From NCBI GenBank assembly GCA_009763385.1, contig CM019831.1:15712080-15776079 (forward strand): a stretch of DNA of 64,000 nt, given 5' to 3'. The notes beneath the pieces were generated by a model that saw only the letters and a program-made list of their open reading frames with translations, ran no database searches and was not told where the DNA came from. A program made the position numbers and the translations under genes. The stretch comes from Coix lacryma-jobi var. lacryma-jobi. Its lineage: Eukaryota > Streptophyta > Magnoliopsida > Poales > Poaceae. Shown here in pieces: positions 1 through 11,728 of this stretch (within the stretch, counting starts at the first letter, position 1; each line of letters starts with the position of its first letter).

Positions 1-1426
1 AAAATGCAATTGAAAGGACAATGTTCTCAGCTCGTCGGCCTGCTTGACTGCTAGTCAAACTGATAGCATGCATTCATCACTAACCACTAAGCTCCTCAAT
101 CCACTCTTGTGCTTATACAGGCTTGCCAATGTGAGAAATGAAGTGGCAAAGCGAGTTTTAGCTGTTCTCACAAGATCTCCTCCAAGCTTACTACGCTTAG
201 ATCTAAAACCCTGCCATGCTTGTACATGAATGTGGTCACCTTCTGTGCATGTTGATGCAAGTGCTGAATTCCTTTATTTTCCCAATGTCCTCCAACAACA
301 AATCCAAGCAATGGGCTGCACATGGTGTCCAAAATAGATGGGGATCCTCTGCATTAAAATCCTCCCTGCTGCCTTGAAGTTGGCTCCATTGTCAGTGACA
401 AGCTGCACCACATGTTCCTTCCCCCTTATCAATCTGCTCCTCCAACAGATCAGCAACATAGAAGCACTTGCTACCTGACCAGATGCATTAACAGACCCTA
501 GAAAGAAAGTCCCTGCGGAACTGTTAGCAAGGAAATTGATGAGGATGGCGGTGGCTTGTGTCCGTCCACCCATCGGACATTATGCTGCAACCATATTCCT
601 TCTATGCCTCCTCATGCTTCTTCCTCAAATCAGTTGTTCTGCTCACAGCTCTATCAAGCAGCGGAGTCCTAACCTCACGATAGGTTGGGAGCGATACCCA
701 GGACCATATTGTCCAACTGACTCAAGCATATTTCCCAGCTTCTGAGTTGATGACATTCAATGGAATGCGATTCTCATACAAGAAATCTCCAACATGATCA
801 TCAACAATTAATTTGGCCTCCTTACCTTTCTTTGTGCAGTGCTCAAGTGTAGCTTGACTTTGCTTGGATTTGTGCCTCTCTGCAACTACTTGTTCTGGTG
901 ACTTGCAAAGCAGGGAACTCACTGACCTGGGACTGTTTTGTGTTTCTGGTTTGCTGCAGCAGAAACAATGAAAGAAGTGATGGCAGCCTGAGCAATCTTC
1001 CTCTTGGCTTGCTTTCCTTTTGTCCCAGAAAAGAGAATTTTCACTGGTCAGCTGCAGCACCTGTTCTTGTTCTTGTTCCTCTTCATCTTCACCTCCAGCA
1101 ACTGCAGGCACCTCCACAAGAACAGTCCTTGAGTTCTTCTTCAAGTAATCATTCATCTCCCTCTTAACTATTTCTGGAGTATGAGGACACCCCAGTGCAT
1201 CTCCACGCCCCCCAGCAAGGTGCTGCTTGAATCTGCAAATTCCAGAAGGCACACACCTTCTTGCAAAATATGCACTGCACAAAGTCCTTCTTGCTAGGAT
1301 CTGGCCACCACCCATACTTCCACCCTGGGGTCTTTTGATTTTGCCTCCTCTGCTTGTCAACAGCTTGTTCCTAAGCTCTGGAGGTAGTTTTGCTAGAGCC
1401 CTCTCAATTAGGGAAGGAATGTCCAT
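1..1426 (-). pseudogene. hAT transposase (BED finger, DUF659), degenerate
   Basis: Three blocks on the minus strand match the usual order of plant BED-type hAT transposases. Near 1340-1150 is a BED-finger-like stretch (PSGICRFKQHLAGGRGD, then CPHTPEIVKREMNDYLKK). Near 573-274 is a DUF659 block (INFLANSSAGTFFLGSVNAS, EHVVQLVTDNGANFKAAGR). Near 230-44 is a later catalytic-region block (LVRTAKTRFATSFLTLASLY). The reading frame changes between blocks, stops intervene, and the first cysteine pair of the finger is incomplete, so it is not translatable as one protein. The C-terminal dimerisation region would lie to the left of base 1. An intact copy would be nuclear and would catalyse cut-and-paste transposition. 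Confidence 0.75.
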
Positions 1427-2089
1427 TGCTGATGAGGATTCAGTGGCAGCCTGATCTGACCCAACTGATGACGGAACACTTCCTTCAATCCTCTTTGAAA
1501 GTCAGCAGGTGGCATGTACACTTCAACTGCTGCAGCACGTCGGTCCACATCTGCAGAAGCACCAGCTCTTAGAGCAGCCGCCAGAGAGGGCAAGCAGCAA
1601 GGAGAGCAGCAAGGAGAGGTATGCAAGGAGAGCAGCAAGCAAAGGAGAGCAAGGAGAGCAGCAGGCACATAACAGAGAGAGGGATGGGGGATGAGGGAAG
1701 AAGATGGAGAGGGGAAGGCACATACTGTCGTCAGAGGAGCTCATCGTTGAGGACCGAAGACCGGCGGGCGGCGGCCACTCCAACGGCGCCGCGCGGCCAA
1801 AACAGCAGCGGGGAGGAGAGCACCCGGCGGCGGCGAGGAGAGCACCTGGCGGCGGGAACTTCCTTGCGGCGCGGCGCGGGCGCGGCGGCTTCGCGCGGGC
1901 AGCGGCTTCTGCGGGTGGCGGCTTCTTCGATCCAAAAGATCCAGACGGCGTCCGTCCTTTTCCTCCCCTCCGCGCGGGCCCGCTGGCTTGTTCCCGCGCC
2001 CGTGCCCGTGCTGCACGGCGTCTGCTCGGGCGGAAATCTTTTCCCGCGCTCGCCCACGCCCGTGCACGCGCGTTCACCGAAAAGCAGAG

Positions 2090-2251
2090 GAACTGGTCGG
2101 CCGACTGCCTAATCGACCGACTAATCGCGATTACTCCTAGACTAATCGGACGACCAGAAAACTAACCGAGCTAATCGAGTCGTTCCCTCTGGTCGGCATC
2201 AAGGACCGACTAGGGCGATTAGTCGCGATTAATCGGACGACCGGAAAACAG
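2090..2251. repeat. hAT subterminal repeats
   Basis: Several direct and inverted copies of a short motif (CGACTAATCGCGATTA and related) lie within about 160 bases. They include the near-palindrome GATTAGTCGCGATTAATCGG at 2218-2237. They sit between the GC-rich transposase leader and unique DNA, where hAT transposase binding sites are expected. The function is inferred from position. Confidence 0.5.
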
Positions 2252-4892
2252 GGTGGAAGGTATTGGAGCAGGCACTTAGGTAGTGATCATATCCAAGGGT
2301 GCACTAGAACACTTTGAGGCCTTGTGTGCTTCTTCATCAATTACATTGACCCATCGAGATTTTTGTGGAGCGTTGATAACTAGCTTGCTATGCCAGAGAT
2401 GACAAGACCCCTCCTTGGTGGTGAAACTCTATCGAGTTACGGCATGAACCGGGGTGGCTTGCAACACTTGTCTTGGTTGCTGGAAGCCTTTGTGACAACC
2501 TCAACATTATAAGAACACAAAAGCTTGGTGTCTACAAGTGTACCTCAGTGGAGTTTCAACATGGATTAGGGGTTACATTTGGCAAACGACCGCATGTGAA
2601 TACATCGCCTTGTCTAAGGAGTTTGCACGTCCTTGCGGCTCTCTATGTACTACATTTAGGTTTTCACATCTGCTTTGTTTCATTTATGTTTCACATCTGC
2701 TTTGTTTGTGTGGATTTACCTTTCCTAGTGTAGTTTTCCCTCGCTTATATATATGACTGGGTTTATATTATAAAACTTTCTGGGGTTTGTATACGTCAAG
2801 AACAATAGACAACCGTAAGTGCACATCGTGTTAGCTATTTCTTTTCATCTACAGAGACTAGTATGAAACCAAGTAAAACCCTTCTTTCTAGGTCGACTAA
2901 TAGGTGAGAACAAAAACTTACTAAAACAAAATTTATAACACAAAACCAGGGAAATAAAATAATATATGCACAACAATAGGAACAAACTTGGCCAGCACGA
3001 GCTCCATGTGAGAGAAAGGTGCTCGCCATACCGACTCACGTGCAGGGCTACACACCACCCGCTGCTTTGTCATTTCCTTCTATCTCCACGGGACAACTCA
3101 ACTACTGAGCAAATAGTGGGGGAAAAAAGAGATATTTACTTCTTTTGCCACATTTAGAAGTGGTCACTCTTAACTTGCCAGCATTAGAAGGGCTAGCATA
3201 TTTGTTTGTAGAGAAAGGAAAGTGTTCTCAGTTTTGGGACATTTTCCTACATGGCGGTGTAAGTCACCCTCCAGCATGATTTGGGCGCACAAAAAGACTG
3301 ACTGCCGACTGCCCTCTCTGTACCATATCCTACATCTCATTCCTGCAATGTGTTCCCCTGTTGAAGAAGAGGGAGCCCCTCATCAGAAGTCGCCTTCACA
3401 AGAAGAATGCCAAATAGGTGAAGGATAAGGTAGGGGCAGGAATGTCTTTTTTCTTACGCGGGCGCTTGGCTAGAGGTGTGACTTGAACTACCGTGTGAGC
3501 AAAATGTTCGAATTCTCTATTATTGCCAAACCTACATGAGCCCTGGACTGGTTGCTGCTAATTGTGGTAGGAAATTAAATATCTCTAGAAAAACAGAGGT
3601 GCTGGTAGAAGAGAGAAGGTGTGGAAAAAGAGAAAGGATACAGGGACAAAACAAAAGCATAAGTAGCCAAAAGAGAGCATTTGCTTGGACGAACGAACGC
3701 TCGTCAAATAGAATTTCTATATATGTATGAATCAAACTATTCATCGGCTTCCACTCTTGCTAGATGGCCTATTTCACATTAGAGGACTGCACATGGCAGC
3801 ACCATCGCCACACATGGCAGCACTGGGGGCAGGCATTTAGGTGAGGCACCATCTCCTCTACCAACACCACTTCAAAAGAAGACGAGCTTGGGTGGTTCAA
3901 TTTGCATTGATAGAATTCTTTTTTAGGCGTGCTCTCCACCTTCAACCAAAACAGTTTTAGTTATGAATTCTAAGGTGGAGCAGCTCTTCATGGGTCAAGC
4001 TCCTCTAGTCTAGTCAGTAAACATTGGAAAATAGCTTCTCCTAGTAGTAGATAAAAGAGGGAAAATGCCATGGTGCCCTTCCTTTTTTTCAATTATATTT
4101 TCTATTTTTCTTTATTTTGTTTACTACCTTCTCATGTATGGAGTATCTTCTATTCCCTCTTGTCATATCTGATCACCCAAGCCGCCCCTCCAGCGGGAGG
4201 CCCGCTCGTCCTCTGTCCTCTCCCACACCTCTTGCTCCTCCCTGGTCTCACATGCAGCCCCACCTCTCCCTACTTCGTCTCACCCCTCCCGCATGGGAGC
4301 CCTGACATGTTTGCACGCCACCCCTTCCGCCAAAAGCCCCACCCATCCCTGGTCCTATATGCCATCACCCTCTCCCTCCCCTGCTTTCATGGCCTGTGCT
4401 CGTCTCTCCTTTGTCTGGCATGCCGCCCTCCGTTGACATTGATGTTGGCTCCATCGAGTTTGTCTCCAAGCATCGCCTATATGCCCATGTCACCACCGAG
4501 GAGGGACAGTTTGAGACGATTCCACACCCACGAGGTTGGATAGAACTAGGAGAAGCTACAATTTTGAGCTCACGGACATATATCTTCGACTCTCTATCTT
4601 TCTCTTAGCGTGATTTCCGAGTGGAATAGCTGAAGATATTCCTCCTTTTCCTATTTGGATCATGGAGCACAGAAGCTTGCTATAGGCGAAGCTGTGTCGG
4701 GAGTGATACCAAATGTGGCCTCAATTTAGCTAGCAATCTGTTCACTGGCCTGTCAAAAGTTGTGGGTCAATTTCTTCTTTCCTTCATCTTGTTCTTGTTC
4801 TTGGAGTTGGAGGGAGAAAGGAAGCTACAGTTGAACCAAGTTTGAAGGCTGATTTTTGATGCAACAACGAGCGGCTGGCCGCAGTTTGGTTT
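2252..4892. other. No recognisable gene
   Basis: This is AT-rich sequence with only short open frames that show no domain, no codon bias and no splice logic I could recognise. A C-rich stretch at about 4180-4420 gives a longer frame, but its composition explains it. The region probably consists of old, unrecognisable repeat debris. Confidence 0.4.
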
Positions 4893-5125
4893 CACTAGTA
4901 TAGAAACGAGCCTCCTTTCGGCGATGACCTGGATGGGCTCGCCGGGCCTATGGATGGGCTCGCCGGGCCTTTTCACTGTTTTTTGTTTTTTATTTGATTA
5001 ACCGTGGCGGGCATTGGACCGCCACGATTAATCCGTATTTACTGTGACCATTGCTCGGTGGCAGGTGGGGGTTGACCGCCTCGCAAAAAAAAATAACCGC
5101 CATGGTTAAAGTTATTGTAGTAGTG
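4893..5125. mobile_element. Small CACTA-like non-autonomous element
   Basis: The segment begins CACTAGTATAGAAACGAGCC and ends TTATTGTAGTAGTG, the reverse of a CACTACTACAATAA terminus. Inside are short inverted pieces (CCGTGGCGGGC / CCGCCACGATTA, and CCGCCATGGTTA). The flanking trinucleotides (TTT and TCG) do not match, so a clean 3-bp duplication is not visible. The right end abuts exactly the point where the adjacent Copia LTR becomes recognisable, which suggests that this insertion or an associated deletion removed the rest of that LTR. Confidence 0.45.
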
Positions 5126-5290
5126 TCGAGGACATCTCCTAGGGTATCCACCCACCAATTGAGTCATGAACTAGCGCTCATTTCGTGTCTTTGCTTTTGG
5201 GTCACTTTCTGGGACAATGGTCATCTATTTCTCGAGAAGAAATTTGAGGCTCTCATTCACCCCCGTCTGGTCCCCTATTCCGGTCCTTAA
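5126..5290 (+). repeat. Truncated 5' LTR of the Copia element
   Basis: About 165 bases match the last part of the 3' LTR (20750-20921), sharing for example TATTTCTCGAGAAGAAATTT. The copy ends in GGTCCTTAA directly before the primer-binding site. The upstream 1.8 kb present in the 3' LTR is missing here and is replaced by the CACTA-like element. Confidence 0.8.
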
Positions 5291-5292
5291 AT

Positions 5293-5304
5293 TGGTATCA
5301 GAGC
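5293..5304 (+). other. Primer-binding site, tRNA-iMet type
   Basis: TGGTATCAGAGC is the perfect 12-base complement of the 3' end of plant initiator methionine tRNA. It lies two bases after the LTR end and marks the start of minus-strand DNA synthesis in Copia elements. Confidence 0.9.
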
Positions 5305-5352
5305 GGTTAAGGATCTCTATACCTTAATTGGTTTCAAATCCATGAAGGCGAC

Positions 5353-5631
5353 ATGGATCGAGGGTCAGGCAATGCACCGTTCTTTGATGGAATAAATTAC
5401 CCCTATTAGCTCAACAGCATCGATTCTTTCGTGTGAGAGATTTGTGAGGACATGGACTATGAGGTGCTTGCGGCTCACGTGTGTCCGATCCAGATTGACC
5501 AGCACAACTCGAACGCTAAGGCCCGTAACGCGCTTTTGGCCAACATCTCCTTCCTGAGTTTGAGCATGTTTCCGAGCTAAAGACTGCTCGAGAAATCTAG
5601 GTAAAGCTTCAGAGCTATCACGAGGGGACCA
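5353..5631 (+). pseudogene. Copia gag, N-terminal part
   Basis: An ATG at 5353 opens MDRGSGNAPFFDGINYPY, the usual gag opening in which a short leader precedes F-D-G-x-N-Y. The frame soon meets stops, with one just after NYPY. The coding similarity continues (ICEDMDYEVLAAHVCP, NSNAKARNALLANI) until it is cut by the solo LTR at 5632 and resumes at 8662. The intact product would be the capsid-forming Gag protein of the cytoplasmic particle. Confidence 0.65.
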
Positions 5632-8600
5632 TGTAACACCTTGAAAATCAATTTTGGGAAAATAGAGTTTAACATATTTTATTTATTTACTTTTCATGAA
5701 ACATATAGGTCAAATAATAATTTTGGTGAACTAATGAATTAAGTTGGGGCTTAGAAACATTTTTGTTGCATTCATGCTGGAGCATGATATTTTGTTGAGT
5801 GTAGGACTAGAGTTGTGTGGTTTGAATTCTAACTTGGTTTGAATTTGAGCAAGTTGCAAAAGTTTTTTTTAAAAGAAAAGGTTTTTTCTTTTCTTCCTCT
5901 CCCTCTCCCAACCCTTTGGCCCAACCAGCAAAGCCAGCCCGCTTGCGGCCTGCCTCCTCTCCGCTCTCCCCGTGCTCGCAGCAGCCCGCAACGGCCCGCT
6001 CTGCCCTCCCTGCCTTCGCGTGCACTGGCCCAACTCCCGCGGCCCCCGTTCGCCCCGCGCAGCCCACTCGCTCGCGCTGCACGGCCGCCGCCCGCGCGCC
6101 GCTTCACCCGCTGACAGGCCGTCCCAGCGCCAGCCACACTGCCCACCTCGGGCCCACATGTCAGCTGCACCCAACCCCTCCCCTAACTCCCTCCGCCTGC
6201 AATGCGCCACCGCTGGCTCTCCTCTCCCCGTAACCGCGGTAGTGGCCTTAATGGCCACTACGCCGCCACGGTGGCTCAGTGGCGCACCCACGGCCCCTTC
6301 ACCGCCCCACCCCGACCCTATATAAGCCAGGGCAGAGCCCTAAGCTCTTCCCCATGCCACCCCCGCTCGCCTCACCATCAATCGCTGCTCGCTGCCGCCG
6401 TTGCCGAGCCGCGCCGGCCATCCCAAGCCCTTCGACAAGCTTCTCAGGTGTCGCCGCGGCCACCCAGGCACTCCCGTGCCCCCTTCCCTTCTTTTTACGC
6501 AAACCGAGCCTCATCGGAGTTTTCCCCTTTTGCAGATCACCGCTGTCGTCAACTTGCCGTAGGTGAGGTCCTCAGTCGTAACGAGCCCACAGTCGCGCTC
6601 GCCGACTTCCTCGCGACCCCCCGGTGGTGCCCGTGTGGTCAGCAAGGTCCGGGAACACCGAAACGGTGAACTCCCGAGCGCCCTAATGGCGCGCCGCCAT
6701 GTCGGCGCGCCGGTGGCGGCGCCGCCGCCCGCCGCCGCGCCACGCTCGCCAGACCTGCGCCGTCCACCTGGCCACGGACGGCCAGGATTAGAACCCAACC
6801 CCGAAGGGGTATGCACCGGGCCATATAGACCCGTGGACCTAAGCCAACCCGCGGTCCACTGGCCAGCTGGTGGACCCAGCCCACCCCGACGCGCCGCGTG
6901 GCACCGTGTCAGCGCCAGCGCAGCTGCAGCCGCCACTTTTGCAAAAAAGCCCTCATGCTTTTTGGAAATCAACCTGCAGTCCAGCGTAGTTCATTTTTCT
7001 TTCGTTTTAGCCCCTAGAACTTTCGGAAATAGAACCCGCAGTCCAAGGCATATAGTTTCGTGTGCTAGCCCCTGCCGGCTACGTTTATTTATGGATAGGT
7101 CCTCGGTTTTCGCAGGCTAGCCCCCAAAAATAGTTTTCTATTTACAAAATAGCCCCTAAACTTGTTTCTTCATAACTTTTCTCGTTTTAGTCCGATTAGA
7201 GTGATCTTTACATTCATGTGATTGTATCGACGAGTAGAATAGTTTTATAAAATGTTTCACTAACTATTTTTTATGTTTGGTGTACTGTTCTAATAGAAGT
7301 ATATTTTATTTGCATGTAATGAATGATTGGATGTTGTGTTTGGTGATTGTTCGCGAGTCCAGATGGTGACGTGTTCGAGGAGCAAGAGTTTCAAGAGCAA
7401 TACCAGGACCAGACTTGTGACCAAGGCAAGTATAATCTGTGAATTCCTTGTTACCTATTAACTGCAAAACTAAATATTTATTATGCATGTGTCGTAATTT
7501 TGATGAACCATAGGACAAACCTAGATTCACTTGATCTTATTACCTTGTACCTATGGGACGGTTTTGCATAATATGTTTAGAAGTGCTATACGCTATTAAT
7601 TGTTAAATGTTTAATACTGATTAATGATTATGGAATAATATTAAAAGAGGTTTTTTAACCACTTTAGGGTACTGGAGCATGCTTTTCGCTCAGTAACCCA
7701 CCCCAGGGACTATCTTTTAAAGCGGCTACTCGGGAGATCCCGTGCAGCCTTGGGAATTACATGGCTCTGATCTTAGCTAATTACTTACATTGTTCTAGCT
7801 CGTCTGTAGCTTACCGAAAGGGCAAGAGGGAGTACCATGTAGCTTATGGGCCTGTCCTGCTATGAACGTTGTTGTTGTGGATGGATGTTACCTTAGTGGG
7901 AAGGTGTCTGTAACTCTTGGGAGACTGAAACCTTAGCAGCTACGACTTGTTAGACCAACTTTGGAAAGGCTTCGTAGTGAAACTCAGCCATACTTCCACA
8001 GAGGAGGGATGTGGGACTTGCAAACCCCGGCATATGGGAATCACGGCCTAAGGTGAAAGTGTACAACCTCTGTAGAGTGTAAACCTGATATATTAGTCGT
8101 GCTCACGGATACGAGCGGCTCAGATCCTTTTTAAGTAGTTCATGGTGGGGTATGTTGGTGGTTGGTTGCCTACCTCTTTTTAACATAATGATTATCACTT
8201 ATCATGGGACAACAGGGTTTATACATCTAGCAATATAAGGTTAAAATAAAATATGATCAACTTAAAATGCTAACCGCAGTCAACCGAGTCAAACCTTTGA
8301 GCCTTGCATCCCCGTAGTTGTACTTGCTGAGTATGGTGAGCTGTCGCTTGTCGTTGGTTACACATAAAAATCCCGGATGGGTACTAGATGGAGGAGAATT
8401 TGAGGAGTATCCTGAAGATGTACCAGACTACTAAGGATGGCGTACCCCCAGTCGGTGTACCTGTGGAGAGAAGTCTACGCGCTACTGTTGTGATAATGGG
8501 ACGTTGGCCGATGTGATGAACATTTCTCATGTGATGTAACAAGTTAATAACGTTTATTTGTGCTGTAATCATATACATTTCGTGGTATATGTGGATTTGG

Positions 8601-8656
8601 GACTCCCTGGGCGCACATATGCTTTACTTGGTTAATTCGTAAATTGGGGTGTTACA
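5632..8656 (+). mobile_element. Solo LTR, 3,025 bp (Del/Tekay-like), TSD GACCA
   Basis: The insert begins TGTAACACC and ends GGTGTTACA, giving perfect TG...CA inverted ends. It is bounded by the direct repeat GACCA at 5627-5631 and 8657-8661. Removing it rejoins the Copia gag. It has no coding domain. It contains a CTATATAAG box at 6318, a GC-rich transcribed-looking stretch and an AT-rich second half, as long LTRs do. LTRs near 3 kb starting TGTAACACC are typical of Del/Tekay chromoviruses in grasses (family knowledge), so that assignment is inferred. A single LTR with one TSD indicates recombination between the two LTRs of a former full element. The ORFs at 5800-7120 are GC shadows. Confidence 0.85.
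6318..6326 (+). promoter_or_regulatory. TATA box of the solo LTR
   Basis: CTATATAAG sits between a GC-rich upstream region and a leader-like C-rich stretch, about 690 bases into the LTR. This is the expected place for the U3/R promoter. Orientation agrees with the plus-strand reading of the LTR. Confidence 0.5.
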
Positions 8657-8661
8657 GACCA

Positions 8662-10473
8662 TTCAGGTCAAGGCCAGACTCTTTGAGACCTACAAGCGGG
8701 AATATGAGAACATGCAGTTGGGGGGAGAGACGATTGACAACATGTTCTTTCACTCGTTTCCATATGATTGTGAACAAGATGCGTGCCAATCGGGCCAACC
8801 TACCTTATGACGATCATGAGAGGCCACTCAAGCTTCTATATGCCCGAGCAGATGGAGGTTTTCACGGATTCACATCAACCGCTTGAACCACCGACGTGGT
8901 AGTGGCAAGGATGGCTGCTTCGGTTGTGGCGACCCGACTACATCATCGCGAACTGCCCCAAGCGCGACAAGGTCTTCTCCGGCAAGACCAACCGCTCCAG
9001 GCACAAGGACAAGCATGAGCACACCGCTGGCAAGAAGACCAAGGGGAACTTCAACAAGGAGGATTTGAGAAGGTTTTCGAGGCTCACAGGTGTGCCTTAC
9101 TCACCACCTTCAGCGACGCCGCCACAACAACTCACACGACAGCTCTAGCAACGATGAGTCCAAGGGGAAGACGGAGGAGTGGTTCAACGAGTTGTGCTTC
9201 TTTGGCAACTCCACTCCCAGAGGCTACTACACCATGGCGTTGGGCGAGGAGGCTAGCACGCACTCGGGAGGATAGCCCGGCGATGATGACACATCTTCTG
9301 ATGTATCAACTTCTTCCGCTGTCGATCATCTTTCTGTTGAGCTAGAGTCCATGAACAAGGCGCTGCTAAGCCAGGATAAGTTGCTTAGGCATGCAGCGCT
9401 AAAGAGCGCAAAGTATATATGGAGAAGCTAGCTGCTACGCTTAAGGACTTAGAGTTTGCTCGCTCTGAGGTGCATGTGACTGGGGTTGAGGAGTGTGAGG
9501 AGTGTGCGATGCACGTGATTGATCTTTCAACCCTTTAGAGTTCAGACCAAGTATGCCTCTTTGGTCAATGTGTATGATGAGTTGAAGTCGAGGCTAGACT
9601 TGGTGGGCGATTGCACAGTGTGTCCCACTCTGAAGGAGCTGGAGGAGGTGAAGGCTAGGTCTTCCTTGTTGGGTGCGTGCAAGTCTTCTCTATGCTTGCG
9701 AACTGAGTTGGCAGAGTTGTGTGCCAAGCTAGCCAAGTTTTAGAAGGCTAGCTCAGTTATCACTGTTTCCGCTCCATGCAAGCGAGTTGAGGAATGGAGC
9801 TTGAGATTGCCAACTGCCGACATGCCAAGATGCGAATCGAGGAGGAGAAAACACATACCTTTGGTCCATCTTGAGTTGGGTGTCATGTAGCGAGCCGCGG
9901 TTAGGCATGATGATCAGCCAGATCAAGAGGGGAACTGACGCTCCAGGAGTAGGCTTTGCTCTAGGTGTGAAAGGCGCAAACTCTTTTGGTAAGATTGGCG
10001 AGTATAGTGGTGTGAACCTAGTGAGAACCTTCCACTACTCCCAAGCTAACTAAATCACTCCACCTGAGCCTTCCAAGCCTATCACCAAGGATGGGGTCTT
10101 TGAAGAATCCCCCAAAGCTCCACCTCACAAACAAGTGTGGGTTCCCAAACCTAACCATCTTAGGAACACACTTGACACTCTTCCTGATGTCTCTGGTGAT
10201 CCCCTTCCAAGAGGTAAACAACCAGCCAGAGTGAAAAAACCCTCTCTAGAGAGCAAAACCAACAACCCAAGAGAGTAGTGAGGTTCCTGTGCGAGTACTA
10301 TCACCATGAGGGTCACCTAGCTGAGTTTTGCTTTATAGGAAGAGAGACGCTCAGAGAGAGTTGGAGCTAAACAACCAGCCTATGCATCACCCCTTCCATG
10401 GTATGCACGGTTAGGGACTTCAGAGACAGAGGGCTAGACCTGGAGGTGCACCCCTCAGGTAGCTAGGCCCCAG
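8662..10473 (+). pseudogene. Copia gag, C-terminal part with zinc knuckle
   Basis: Gag resumes exactly after the solo LTR: ARLFETYKREYENMQLGGET, then RFHMIVNKMRANRANLPYDD. Near 8916-8960 is a nucleocapsid knuckle, CFGC followed in a shifted frame by YIIANCPKRDK, so the CCHC motif is split by a frameshift. A lysine-rich stretch and a weak coiled-coil region follow (SRLDLVGDCTVCPTLKELEE near 9590). The rest, up to the insertion at 10474, is a proline/glycine-rich spacer typical of gag-pol junctions. It is broken by many stops. Confidence 0.65.
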
Positions 10474-11728
10474 CAGTGGCAGAGCCAGGATATAAAACTT
10501 GGGTATTCCCACTAGCATATAAAAAAATAATACATCCATAGCTTTGAGAATAAAAATCTGAGCAGTACGGTATCAATAATTAAAGTCATAAAAAATAGTC
10601 CAATAGCAACTTTGGGCTAATCGGCTCTAAGATATGTATGAAACATACTAAGAATTAATAAAGAAAACTTACAAAATATTATAATATTGCTTTAATCCTG
10701 CGATTCTTCATAGTTTGAGAGTGGTGATGATGTCTTTGTTCTTAACTTGTAGAAAGAAATCCCTCTCAATAAATGTAACAAAGCAATACTCCCCACTGTA
10801 ACGGGTTTTGGCACTAATGTAGAACCCAACTCCACCTTCCTAGTCTTTGCTGCTCTATCCCACAAAGCCCTCAAATCAACCAATTTGTTCTTCATTTTGC
10901 AAACCAGTAGGAAATAGCAATACTATTACTGCAATAGACAATAGCAGTATAGCACTGCAAATCAGTAAACTAAACTCTAAGTCTCTAATTTATAAACCAA
11001 ATAACCAATATTTGCAGCCAGATCGAATGAGAAATTGGAGGATCACCTGGAGATTGAAGTCTTGGACTGCTCACTAGAGTCACAACTCACAACTGCAAAT
11101 CAGACTGGAGCAGTGGAGCCACGGCCAGTCGGCCGCCCTGTCCCCTGGCCTGGCCCCGGCGGCGTGCGGCCCTACTGCCTGCTCACAGCTCGCGGACTGC
11201 GGGCGTGCGGCCTGCCGCCCTGGCCGGCTTGGGGGGCCGGCGCCCGGCGCACGGCACCCGGCTAGCGGCCTGCTCGCTGCAGCGCTGCCTGCCTGGCTTG
11301 GCCGCCGCGCTGGCTCGAATGCTCAATGGGACGATGGGGGCGGGTTGCGGCCGCCTCGCCGCGCTCCTTGCTCAGGCCCAGCCGCGCGACGGGCGACGAC
11401 GCGAGCGAGACGGAGCGACGGTGAGGGGAGGGCAAATCACCTAATTGAGCCAAACAAAGCGACGGTGAGGAGAGCTGTGGTGGGGATCGGGATTTGGGAG
11501 GCCACAAGCCAGAATGGGCTCAAAATTGTGAGTGGGCCTATTGGGCCGGCATAAAGAGGTGGGGATTTAGAAGGATGGCTCAAAGGCCAATTTTTCATCT
11601 GGTTTGGGCTAAAATATGCGAAATATTACATTATGGTATTTTATAAATATATACATATATATATAAGTGTACCAAAAATATTGGGTATTCCCGAGAATAC
11701 AGGGGAATACCCTTAAATCCGCCCATGG
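10474..11728. mobile_element. hAT-like non-autonomous element in the gag-pol spacer
   Basis: The left end reads CAGTGGCAGAGCCAGGAT and is followed by TTGGGTATTCCC. The right end carries TGGGTATTCCCGAGAATAC and then AAATCCGCCCATGG, a decayed inverse of the left end. CAGTGGCGGA-type termini belong to a common grass hAT family. No 8-bp duplication survives clearly. The interior has no transposase. A GC-rich block at 11100-11440 may be captured or leader sequence. The flanking Copia spacer is continuous across it. Confidence 0.5.

Larger units (their letters stand above)
1..2251 (-). mobile_element. hAT DNA transposon, right-hand part
   Basis: This is the 5' portion of a minus-strand hAT transposon that runs off the left edge. 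It contains a broken transposase (1-1426), a GC-rich leader (about 1700-2090) and a terminal block of short repeats built on ACTAATCGCGATTA and GATTAGTCGCGATTAATCGG, ending near CCGGAAAACA at about 2250. Subterminal repeats of this kind are usual in BED-finger hAT elements of grasses (family knowledge). The exact terminus and target duplication cannot be fixed because the other end is outside the window. Confidence 0.6.

Noticed and set aside
1523..2165. Arg/Ala-rich ORFs on both strands
   Set aside because: Shadows of the GC-rich leader of the hAT transposon, with no conserved motif.
4070..4543. 157-codon ORF
   Set aside because: Pro/Leu-rich from a C-rich stretch, with no domain, splice context or homologous-looking motif.
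5807..7120. Long overlapping ORFs on both strands
   Set aside because: They lie in the GC-rich part of the solo LTR, change frame freely, show no domain, and follow base composition.
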